A model generated the notes under the pieces. That model was not told the DNA's origin. It searched no databases and saw only the letters and a program-made list of their open reading frames with translations. This document shows positions 55,733-64,000 of a DNA stretch of 64,000 nucleotides, one piece after another. Each line of letters begins with the position of its first letter. Position 1 is the stretch's first letter. Both the position numbers and the translations under genes were made by a program. Source of the stretch: Taxawa tesnikishii (nom. ined.) (lineage: Eukaryota > Ascomycota > Dothideomycetes > Dothideales); NCBI GenBank assembly GCA_030247885.1, contig JAPDRO010000020.1:310001-374000 (forward strand). The letters run 5' to 3'.

Positions 55733-56346
55733 ATGGCCGCCGCCGCTCTCCGCGAGAAACAAGCCCCGATTAAAGACGGCTACCGCAGCAACCCCTCCTC
55801 CGCGCTCGTCACTCTGACCTCTTCCGGAAGTCTCGACGCAACCTCAATAACCTGCAAACTGTCAACGGGCAAAGCGGTCAAAGAAGCGCAGCAAAGATCG
55901 CCGGCCTCCACCCTGCCGCTGGCGGCGACGACCAGACCATCTCCGGCGAGCTCTGCTCCGGTGACATGCTACTGGAAGCACTCGTCGCCTGCGCGGGCGT
56001 CACGCTCAAAGCCGTCGCGACCGCGCTCTCGATCCCGCTCAAATCGGGCTCTGTGTTCGCGGAAGGCGATTTGGACTTTAGAGGCACGCTAGGCGTGGAC
56101 CGAGATGCGCCTGTCGGGTTCCAGGCCATCAGGCTGGGGTTCGAGATTGAGATTGATGGGAGCACAGAGGAAGGCAAGGCGGTGGACGAGGCAAAGTTGG
56201 AGAAGTTGGGGAGGTTGACGGAGCGGTATTGTGTGGTTCTGCAGACGATTGCGAAGAAGCCGAGCTTGAGTGTGAGTGTGAGGGGCAGGCAGGAGAGTGG
56301 GGAGGATGGAATTGATAGGGAGATGGTTTGGGGTCAGAAGAGTTGA
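55733..56346 (+). CDS. OsmC/Ohr-family peroxide-stress protein (one frame break)
   Basis: ATG at 55733; ~204 aa. The protein starts MAAAALREKQAPIKDGYRSN with a beta-sheet N-terminus, then (after restoring one base near 55885-55890) KIAGLHPAAGGDDQTISGEL, CSGDMLLEALVACAGVTLKAVA and the C-terminal RYCVVLQTIAKKPSLSVSVR. The Cys of the ACAG segment corresponds to the first OsmC/Ohr active-site Cys, and the Cys in RYCVV to the second. The family reduces organic hydroperoxides with dithiols. The expected Glu/Arg partners can be proposed but not proven. The frame break is a single missing G in GCGCAGC sequence. The maleylacetoacetate isomerase gene follows 420 bp downstream on the same strand. Confidence 0.85.
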
Positions 56347-56769
56347 GGTTGAACTTGTTGTGCGGCGTTTGTTCCACCTTTGCTCCTGCACGTCTAGGAG
56401 CAGATCAATACGATTCCCCGTCTTGGAAGCCCTGTTGGGCAGGTTTGAGATGTTGCGCACGATGTAAACAGATTACACAAGCGGGTTGGATCATCAGTTC
56501 GAGACCTGCAACAACTTCACACAAGCGTTGCTCCAAGTTTTTTGTCTTTTCTGTGTTGAGGACCCAGTGATCGACTGCCGTAGGATTCGACAAAAGTGGG
56601 AATTGAAGGGCGCGTTTGGAACAAGCGCGGAACTCTTCCTCTCTCAACAACTACGCCCTACCACTTGTGCTGTAGGAAGAGGGAGTCTATCAATCGTGGT
56701 CTTAAACCCCATGGCTGCTCGTCTCGTCGAATCGTACTCTGTTCTCTTGCACAATTCCCTCACCCTGCT
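56347..56769. other. Intergenic spacer between OsmC and maleylacetoacetate isomerase genes
   Basis: About 420 bp. An open frame runs through it into the isomerase from 56596, but the conserved protein starts at the ATG at 56770, so this is taken as leader. Confidence 0.5.
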
Positions 56770-57450
56770 ATGTCTTCGCCGCTCTTCCATCTCTACACAT
56801 TTTACCGTTCCTCCTGTTCGGCTCGCCTTCGCATCACACTGAACCTCAAGTCTGTGCCCTACAGCTCCGGCTACGTCAAGCTGTACGAAAACGAGCAATA
56901 TGCACCAAAACATCGAGAGCTCAACCCTAGCGGCTCAGTACCGGTACTGATCCACATGACACCTGAATCAGACGGTGTCAAATTTCCCATCCCGCAATCC
57001 ATTGCCGCACTCGAGTATCTGGAAGAGGTCATTCCAGATCACCCTCTCTTGCCACCGCTGTCCCAGCCTCTCGAGCGCGCAAAAGTTCGTACGCTGGTGA
57101 ACGTCGTAGCATGCGACATCCAGCCAGTGACCAACCGGCGAACCAACGTAGCGATCGCGGCGTTTGGTCAATCGTCTCAGGATTGGTGCAACCAGTTCAC
57201 AACTCGAGGTCTGCAGGCATATGAAGGCACCGTTTCGAAAACCGCTGGGAGGTACAGTGTCGGCGATCAAATCACGCTCGCCGATGTGTGCTTGGTGCCC
57301 GCCGTGTGGAACGCTGAGATGTACAAAGTCGATCTGGCACAGTTCCCAACCGTGTCAAGGATATACGGGACATTGAGCCAAATGGAAGCGGTTCAGAAGG
57401 CGCATTGGAAGAACCAGCCTGATACCCCTGAGGATGGGGCTTTACTGTGA
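56770..57450 (+). CDS. maiA: Maleylacetoacetate isomerase (zeta-class glutathione S-transferase)
   Basis: A single exon of 226 aa. The N-terminal thioredoxin fold carries the zeta signature LYTFYRSSCSARLRITLNLK (Ser-Ser-Cys-Ser) and NPSGSVPVLIHM, and IPQSIAALEYLEE binds the glutathione gamma-Glu. The C-terminal domain has CDIQPVTNRR and DQITLADVCLVPAVWNAEMY. It isomerises maleylacetoacetate to fumarylacetoacetate in phenylalanine/tyrosine catabolism, using glutathione. The ATG at 56770 was chosen because it places SSPLFHLYTFYRSSCS at the usual distance from the N-terminus. In Aspergillus maiA clusters with fahA and hmgA; neither neighbour is present here, so the cluster is dispersed or lies outside the window. 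The frame is intact. Confidence 0.93.
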   Translation: MSSPLFHLYTFYRSSCSARLRITLNLKSVPYSSGYVKLYENEQYAPKHRELNPSGSVPVLIHMTPESDGVKFPIPQSIAALEYLEEVIPDHPLLPPLSQPLERAKVRTLVNVVACDIQPVTNRRTNVAIAAFGQSSQDWCNQFTTRGLQAYEGTVSKTAGRYSVGDQITLADVCLVPAVWNAEMYKVDLAQFPTVSRIYGTLSQMEAVQKAHWKNQPDTPEDGALL

Positions 57451-57510
57451 AGGCTTATATAAGGAGACAAATCACACGCATCTCTCTGATTTCTCGTCTT
57501 GGCAAGATTC

Positions 57511-58277
57511 TCAAGACCCGGTGGCTGCAGGCGACAACCATGCCCACGTCACATCGACTCTACCACTAGCCCTGGCCGCGAGATGGTCAAAAACGCCGGT
57601 GCTAGTGTCCAAATCTGTGGGCTGGCAACCGGTGCCTGGCGTTCTGGGTTAGCCTAGCCGATGTTACGGTATGTGTGTGATGAGCAAGAACTTACATCGG
57701 TCAACAACCTTCAAATCCACGCTTCTCTCTCCTCCTACCTGTTCATCGAACCGCTTCGCTCTAATCATCTGTCCGCAAAGCGGATTGGCATTGGGATCAG
57801 AGCCTTTGGACGCAGCGTCGAATACGATATGACTGATTGAGACGATGTAATCGCTGTCTGTAGACGTGATGCCGCAAGCGCCCAGGCCCGTTCCGTAGTA
57901 GGTAAGGTCCCCAGTAAATGTCTGGGTATTGGACGGGAGTGGTAGGTTTTGCCTGTATCGTTCAGGTTGGAATTGTTTCGTTCTGCTCTCGTGATAGCAA
58001 CTCACGATGATGAATGTCTGGTCAAGCCTACCGCCAGCCCGATGATCAAAGCTAGAAGTCCGAGAAACGCACAAAGGAGAACGATGAGAAATGCCCGCCT
58101 GCGAAGTCCAACATAGGTCTTGTGCGGAGGCAAGAAAGCATCTAGCTTGCTCCGAAGGGTGTTGTGAGTCTTGTGTCGTACTGCTGCGTCCGAGGCTTGC
58201 GCGCTTGGCTTGGCATTTTCCCATTCAGGGATTTGTACAGTTGGTTCTGCGGCGTTGTTGTCGTCGCCTGGATGAGA
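57511..58277 (-). CDS. Membrane-anchored RlpA-like double-psi beta-barrel protein
   Basis: Three exons on the minus strand (58277-58006, 57952-57696, 57635-57511; introns 53 and 60 nt) encode 217 aa. A polar N-terminus precedes RRRAFLIVLLCAFLGLLALI IGLAV, a membrane anchor at about residues 60-85. The outer part is a double-psi barrel of the RlpA/barwin/expansin-like type: FTGDLTYYGTGLGACGITST (with an active-site-like Tyr/Gly/Cys pattern), NPLCGQMIRAK, KVVDRCTGCQPTDLDTSTGVF and the final RVDVTWAWL. The short intron after VVDR splits the conserved DRC. Fungal members are secreted, wall- or plant-interaction-associated and of unclear activity. Here a type II anchor should keep it at the cell surface. 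Anchored forms are less often described than free secreted ones. Confidence 0.83.
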
Positions 58278-59064
58278 CATATTCGAGGTTGAGGATTTAT
58301 TCCTGCTGCGATTGACAACTGTATACACATACACAGGAGAGAGTCTCAATGTTCAGATGGCAAAGATGCGACAGAGTCACATGACAGTGATCGACCGCTC
58401 GGGCAGCCACCCATTTCCCCTTTTACAGCACTCTTTCTGTCCCGCGCCGCCAGCCAATCGACAGTTTCCAGCGGCATGTGTGAGCTCGGGCAACATCCAA
58501 CCTTGTATGGCAATCACCGACAGCCAATGCAATACACTGACAAAGAGCGAGCTTGGCCGAGGTTGCGCAGACATATGGTAGAATTACGGAATTCCAACAG
58601 TGCAAGTATTTTGTGGAAGCTACCTGAAGCGAGCATTGTACCGTCTCTTAAACCAGGAGCCATAGGTATGTTGGTTGCGATCACGTTTTGGACATTATGG
58701 TCGGAGCTCATGGTTCGGACTTGGAATGTGCCTACTTTGTGTGGCACTGATGCTTTCCGAAATGGTAGCTGCAGCTGGATGTAGCATCACGGGAAAGTGG
58801 TCTTTCTTCAGTTGAGTTCTAGAAGCAACAGGTAGGTGCAACTAACACAGATAACTGCAGTATCTATCATCTTTCCTCCACTCATCAGCGTCTAATTCTC
58901 AAGAGTGTGAGGGCTGTTCACAGCATCATTCCTTATATTTCTTTCGTCCATCAGAGCCTCCCTGGATCGAGTACAACAGCCAGTATATGTTTCTGATCCA
59001 CACTCCTCTGCTCTCCTCAGATACCTAAGGAACTCTCAATCTATTAGACTCACTCCCCACTGCC
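58278..59064. other. Intergenic region between divergent genes
   Basis: About 790 bp between the RlpA-like gene (minus) and the next plus-strand gene. It must hold both promoters; no coding sequence recognised. Confidence 0.5.
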
Positions 59065-61401
59065 ATGGGGTTCTATCAAAAGATCAACGAGGAGAAGTCG
59101 TACCATCGAGCTATCTTTTTGTTCGTGTCAGTAGCGACAGCCGGCCTTTGCAGCATCTACCCCGTCGCCTGCTTCAAGAGATACTCCAGCAAGGAGAGGC
59201 ACAAACTCAACCAACAAGTCGCCGATCTCAATCAGCACCAGAGGGAAGTAGCCGAGGAGGAAGAGGAGGAATGGTATCGCCGTCATCCCCAAGCCAGGAG
59301 GGTCAGACATCATTCACGTTCTTCGGCGGGTGGGAGGAGAATAGCGCATTACCCACGCAGGGAGGTCAACGATCACTACGTGGCTCTCCGGTACGACAAG
59401 GACGATCGCCGTCATCCATGCCGACCACGGGAAGCCTCGAGGAACCGTCATTAACCGATGACGATGGCAATCCAGCGGGCAGTGGTGAGGGGGATGAGGA
59501 GAGCTTGCTCGCTACAACCGAGAACGAGAACGAAGACAAGCGACATGGGGACGGATACTCACAGTGAGTTGGAGCAAGCCTTTTCCTAACTGACACCGGC
59601 TGCAATTGCTGAACTGCTGTAGTGAACAACCCGACAATGTCCGCGCTCGGTTCCTCAAACCTTCTCCGCCGGATTCTGTTGCCTCATATCCATCGAAGAA
59701 GTCGGCCTCCACCTCTACGTCTGCCGGGGATTCTGATGTGAGCAGTGTTGCGCGTGTAGTGCTTCATAACACCAAAGACCTGCGTTTGTTTCGCCCGAAG
59801 ACGAAGCCGCTCGCGTACAAGGCTTCAGAACCCGAGTCATCACCCGTACACTCTCCTACTGAACCCTCGCATGCACCTGTTGTCGATATGCCTTCGGCGG
59901 AAAATGCAGAGACACAACAATCTCCTGGATTTGTTCTCACACCTGACGGAATCCCAACCTATGTGGCACCTTCAATCTCCCTGCCTTCGTCCTCTTTGTT
60001 GAATCCCGGAGGTAGTGCCATTCTCACTCGGCGAGCGGAAAAGAGACCTGACCTTCAAAGCTCGCACTCCACGGCTTCTGTTGAGACACGAGGCAGAACG
60101 TCGCAGAGAAGCAATCATCGGCCCTCTTCGGTAAGAAGGCCACGGCCGCCTTTGCATTCACACACAACTTCCGAAGTTTCGAAACGGCAGGAGTCGATAT
60201 TCATGACACCCCCTGAACGAGAGCCTGGCAGTGGGGTAGAGAGAAGTTATTTTCGGACATTCAACAGGCAGGACTCGGCGCGTGTCACTTTCCAAGACCG
60301 TGCTACTATTGTTGCTCCTAGCCCAGAATCCCAATACCCAATTCGACCAAGAGTTGGGACTGATGAGCTTGGCTACGAAAGGAGACCCGCCAATGATGCA
60401 CCCCCAGTCCCTCCAGTTACACCCAGCGAAACTCTCCTCTCGAGAGGACGGCGTAAATTACTCGCCCGACTGTCAAGGTCTTCACTCGCTGAGAGCACCG
60501 TTGAGTCACCGACGATCAGTGCGGCTCGCGACGGATTGGAGAGCAAGAGCTCCGTTTCTGCGTTGTCATCTTACTTCACTCGGAGGCGTGAGCAATCTTC
60601 ATCAAGCACGGCGCCAGCACTTAACTTTGCACCTCCAACACCCGACTCCGAAACTCCTTTGCCGACTGCTGGACCCCTTTACTTTCGAGTGTGCCTCCCA
60701 CACCAACACCATGGATAAGCAGGAGTGAGCGGACTACAAAAAGTTCACCGTCAATATCACCACTCACGGTACCACAGCCCGGTTGGCTTGACATACCAGT
60801 CAGGCGTAACCCTGTCCCAGAGACTCTGGAGTCGTACATCGCCAAAGATGGCCAAAAATACACGCGTCCGGATTTCCACAGCCCACGACAAGCGAGCTTC
60901 TTGCCGTCGGAAATGAGACGCGTCAACACACCGCCTGTGATCAAGTCCCGATCCAATCATCATCGAGGCTTCTTCTTCGACATTCGCAACGCACCAAAAG
61001 AACCGGATTTGCAAAGTCCAGACGGGTCTCTCGGTCAGTTTGATCGCAGGGGATCCGTATTGGGCCGGCTGCCTGCAAAGTCGTCGTCCATCTGGTCCAG
61101 GAAATGGAATCGAAGCAGTCAGAACGTTGCCTCGCCAGCGGAAGACGAAGAGCATCTGTCACCAGTACCGCCTCCGGTTTCTCCAGTCTTCCGACAGAGG
61201 TTCGATCAGTACAGCATTGTCGATGACGAGGATGAGGACAACGAGTCGGAGTTCCAGCTGGATGTACCGGATCACCTTCCGAGTAGCCCGTTGTGTCCGC
61301 TCAATCCGAAGTATAGAGGTGGTGTGAAGGCTATCTGTCCATTGCATGGGAGAGGAAAACCTACGAAGCGATTGACGGATGACCTCAGAGCGGTACTATA
61401 G
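59065..61401 (+). CDS. Large disordered protein with N-terminal membrane anchor (two frame breaks)
   Basis: An N-terminal helix (HRAIFLFVSVATAGLCSIYP) precedes a Gln/Arg/Glu coiled segment (NQQVADLNQHQREVAEEEEE) and a very long Ser/Pro/Arg-rich tail. One intron (59564-59622, branch CTAAC/CTGAC) joins GYSH to EQPDNVRARF. Coding moves by -1 at a C4 run (59287-59290, alternatives possible up to 59460) and at a C4 run (60674-60677; restoring one C gives GPPLLSSVPPTPTPW). The C-terminal ~230 aa look more conserved, with PQPGWLDIPVRRNPVPETLE, a region rich in Asp/Glu, and CPLNPKYRGGVKAICPLHGR near the end. No domain is recognised. It could be a membrane-tethered scaffold, but no function can be assigned. 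The total is about 750 aa. Confidence 0.7.
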
Positions 61402-61667
61402 GTGGACGTTGAAGATCATATTGGTAGGATGGCATGGTAATTGTAGAACCTCTGAATGCACGATAGATACCTAAGTCAGTGGATGCATCGTATCACATGC
61501 AAGGGGCATATCACTTCTCGCTTAACCTTCCCCACACAGCTTGTATGAGAGACGGAGCTTCCAGCTTCATCAACCTTCCATCGCGACTTCGCGACACCAA
61601 ATACTACAATCATTGCAACAACACCACTGATTGATTCAACACACCTTGGTTCAGTAGCTCTACCATC

Positions 61668-63051
61668 ATGGCGACAAACGGCGCGCCATCGCCCGATCCT
61701 CTCCTGCTCCTACGCGCCTCCATCTCCACCAACACGCCCGTAATTCCCACGACCAGCGCCGACGCATCCAACAGCAGCGACGTGAGCGATCTCGCTCAGG
61801 CGACCCACCTCCTCTTCAACAGCCAGGACGCAGCGCACGGCGCCTCGCATACATCCCTCCCCGTTACCACCCCCACGCGATTCATCTCCCAAGCGGCCGG
61901 CAGCAAACCGCTCGATCTCTTCTCCGTGTACTTTTGCTGGACGAACCGCGACAAGGCGGTGGGCGAGTACATCAGCGCGACACAGACGCTCAACTCGCAG
62001 CGCACGCAGAATGGCGCCAGCAGCGTCGTCAATCTCGTGTTCGCGGAGAAGCTGGATCTGGTCACTTGGCTCGCGGGGGATGTGGGTGAGAACGAGAGCG
62101 AGTTTATCAAGGCGGCGGATGATGCGGCGACAAAGAGGAGGCGCAGGGCGCGGCGGATGTCGCGAGAGGCGCAGATGGAGACGTTGTTATGGCCGACGCG
62201 GGCGATGGAGGCGCGAGGGAGGCCGAGAGGTTGAAGGAGATTTATGCCGGCGAGAGGAACATGGGCGATAGGAATACGGTGTTGAGGGGCATCAAGCCCA
62301 CGGTAAGTACCTCACGTCCTCCACTTCTCGCTCTTCTTCTCGGACGCGTTTGCAATGGGCGTGGTATTAGCTCTAGGACAGGCCTCGTTCTAACATCCCG
62401 TTACAACAGGACTTCTCCCACGTACGCAAGTACGCCGAAACCATACTCCGGCGCACCTCGACCCGGCCCTCGGGTCCCACCCCGCCGTACCCACATCCTC
62501 CGCCGGCCTGCGCGGCAAAACACCCACAGGTCGACGCCCGGAACCCATCATCCTCCTCTCCCCCTCGGCCTCTTCCCTCCTGCGCCTCTCGAACATCAAA
62601 TCCTTCCTCGTGGACGGCATCTACACGCCCCCGACCTCTGCCGCATCCGGGCTCAACATCCTCCACGTCAACCGGACGATCCAGTCCATCGAGCCCTCGC
62701 GGCCCATGCGCTTCATCCTGGTCGAGTCGCCCGACAACTTCAAGCCCGACTACTGGTCGCGCGTCGTCGCTGTCTTCACCACGGGTCAGGCCTGGCAGTT
62801 CAAGGGGTACAAATGGCAGCAGCCTGCTGAGCTGTTCAACCATGCGCTGGGTGTGTATGTGGGATGGAGGGGAGACGCTGCCAGAGAGCGTCAAGGGCTG
62901 GGGGAGGGGCGTGTTGAGCGTAAGTGTGGATAAGTGGAGGGAGGGCCAGAGTGCACAGAGTAGGTGGAGGGACAGGGAGGTTGTGGAGGAGGTTTGGGGA
63001 GCGATCGAGGCGGGTATGAGGAGTAAGGGATGGGGGAAGGAGGGGAGGTAA
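61668..63051 (+). CDS. CDC73: Paf1-complex subunit Cdc73/parafibromin (three frame breaks)
   Basis: ATG at 61668. The N-terminal region has PDPLLLLRASI...LDLFSVYFCWTNRDKAVGEYI. An intron at 62303-62409 follows LRGIKPT and precedes DFSHVRKYAETIL. The C-terminal Ras-like Cdc73 domain runs GRRPEPIILLSPSASSLLRL, SNIKSFLVDGIYTPP, PMRFILVESPDNFKPDYWSR, VVAVFTTGQAWQFKGYKWQQ, ending EVWGAIEAGMRSKGWGKEGR. Cdc73 links the Paf1 complex to elongating RNA polymerase II and histone modification. Frame moves: -1 near 62124-62130 (restores DDAADKEEAQGAADVA), -1 near 62456-62465 (restores SDPALGSHPAVPTSS), and a third at a G4 run (62869-62872) before ETLPESVKGWGRGV, as two missing or one extra base. Residues on each side match the family, so the gene is probably functional. 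Confidence 0.9.
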
Positions 63052-63864
63052 GTTTGGCAGAAGTTGATGAGAGAGGGTGGCAGGCAGGCGGTGGGTTTTC
63101 GGAGAGGGGTGGGTTGTGAAGTGGTGATTGGGGAGGGGTGTCGTGCTTTTTCTTAAAAGTCCTGATGCGTTCAAGCGGGATTGGCTGGGTCTGGGAATCG
63201 TGGAAGATGGGGGCAGGTAGGCACACGCAAATCCATCTTGTTTCATTCTACTATACCCGTTCTCGAGCATGCGGCCCGGGCTGTTTCATTGAGGCTGTGT
63301 AGATGCGAACTGAGCGAGGTCTACTGCTAGTCATCGCACCGGAAATAGATGGTCGTTTCACAGCTTGCTTTATGCAAGTGATTCCATTATGGTCCTCCGC
63401 CCTCTGAGGACCCGCGCAAAGGCTGTTATCATCTATGGACCCTGTGCGAGGTTACCTAATGACGACTTTGTGTTGACAGTTATCGCACGTGCTGTTATAG
63501 CGATGCCTGGGTGTCAGTTGAAGAGGAATCAGTATGGAGGGCGACTGGATATGTCTTCCCGCCAAGTCACGCTAGCTGAAGCGGTAAGCAGTAGCGCGAA
63601 ACAACATCTCCATCATGCTTTGATGTCCGCTTAATTCTCTCTCCGAGCCTCAAGTGAATAAGCACACATGTTGGCACGTGAAGGGTCTTCGGATGCGCAG
63701 AAGCAGAAGAGAAGAAGGAAACGCTTACACATCTGCCAAAGGACTGCATTCAGGCGGACACTAATGTGCAAATGCGACGTCTCATTACTGAACTGCACGG
63801 CGTTGCAAGTGAGCTAGGTGTGAAGCCAACGCTCTTCTTGGGAGATGGGACACCTGGCGCCACC
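63052..63864. other. Intergenic region downstream of CDC73
   Basis: About 810 bp. Open frames here are short and motif-free; nothing recognised. Confidence 0.45.
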
Positions 63865-64000
63865 ATGCTGTTCATATCCCCAAGCCGACCCATTCCTCAG
63901 GCACGACTTCCCGAAACTACCTCACCTCCAACTCCTGACTCCTGCTCATGCGATTCGGCGTGCCCGGTCTGCTCTCCCGATTCAAAAACGCAATGTTCTC
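63865..64000 (+). CDS. Possible 5' end of a gene running off the window
   Basis: An ATG in CACCATG context opens a frame (MLFISPSRPIPQARLPETTS...) still open at the edge, with Pro/Ser/Cys-rich composition. A second ATG in another frame (63948) and a minus-strand frame are equally open, so strand and frame are uncertain. Confidence 0.2.
   Translation, partial: MLFISPSRPIPQARLPETTSPPTPDSCSCDSACPVCSPDSKTQCS

Noticed and set aside
1-64000. Prokaryotic-type defence systems, CRISPR arrays, integrases, retroelements and virus-like copies
   Set aside because: No array, reverse transcriptase, transposase, capsid or integrase motif and no long terminal repeat was seen anywhere in the window.

Overview
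This looks like 64 kb of nuclear DNA from a filamentous ascomycete (Pezizomycotina). A Dothideomycetes-type lineage is my guess, not proven. The reasons are: genes packed on both strands; many short introns, mostly 48-95 nt, with GT...CTRAC...AG signals; and typical fungal orthologues (Bro1, Efr3, an FHA-forkhead factor, Ole1 desaturase with a fused cytochrome b5, an Fmp42-like transporter, Cdc73, Efg1). I see no CRISPR array, no rRNA or tRNA gene that I can support, no intact transposon and no virus-like element.

Layout. 0-7 kb: a GH35/42-like beta-galactosidase, a secreted pectate lyase and an MFS transporter. 7-18 kb: a SAP30-type Sin3/HDAC subunit, mitochondrial DnaJ Mdj1, the ESCRT factor Bro1 and the delta-9 fatty acid desaturase. 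19-30 kb: pyruvate decarboxylase, splicing factor BBP/SF1, a Ure2-type GST, a ferric reductase-like protein and a Par14-type parvulin. 30-46 kb: an ALKBH6-like protein, Efr3, an FHA-forkhead factor, a Gfd2/QIP-like DEDD nuclease and the rRNA-processing factor Efg1. 46-64 kb: small hypothetical proteins, an Msn2-like two-finger protein, a Cdc25-type rhodanese phosphatase, enoyl-CoA hydratase, a dihydroxyacetone-kinase-family protein, an OsmC protein, maleylacetoacetate isomerase, a membrane-anchored RlpA-like protein, a large disordered membrane protein and the Paf1-complex subunit Cdc73. This is housekeeping plus carbon and stress metabolism. I see no secondary-metabolite cluster or operon-like unit.

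Two observations stand out. First, at least twelve conserved genes have reading frames that break at short homopolymers or tiny repeats, nearly always by loss of one base. Essential genes are among them (MDJ1 three times, BBP three times, CDC73 three times). The simplest reading is consensus error in the assembly, and affected genes are annotated here across the break. Second, the longest intron of the BBP/SF1 gene carries five CTAAC motifs, the core of the site this protein binds, three of them in a strict 7-nt tandem next to the 5' splice site. This suggests the protein may regulate its own splicing.

Other points are a likely GC-AG intron in the ALKBH6-like gene, an in-frame TGA splitting a coding-like frame at 52.7 kb, a dihydroxyacetone-kinase-like protein with a normal DhaL half but an aberrant N-terminal half, and a G18/C16 tract pair flanking an 850-bp gene-free block. 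Exon limits are read from splice signals and frame continuity only, without transcript data.
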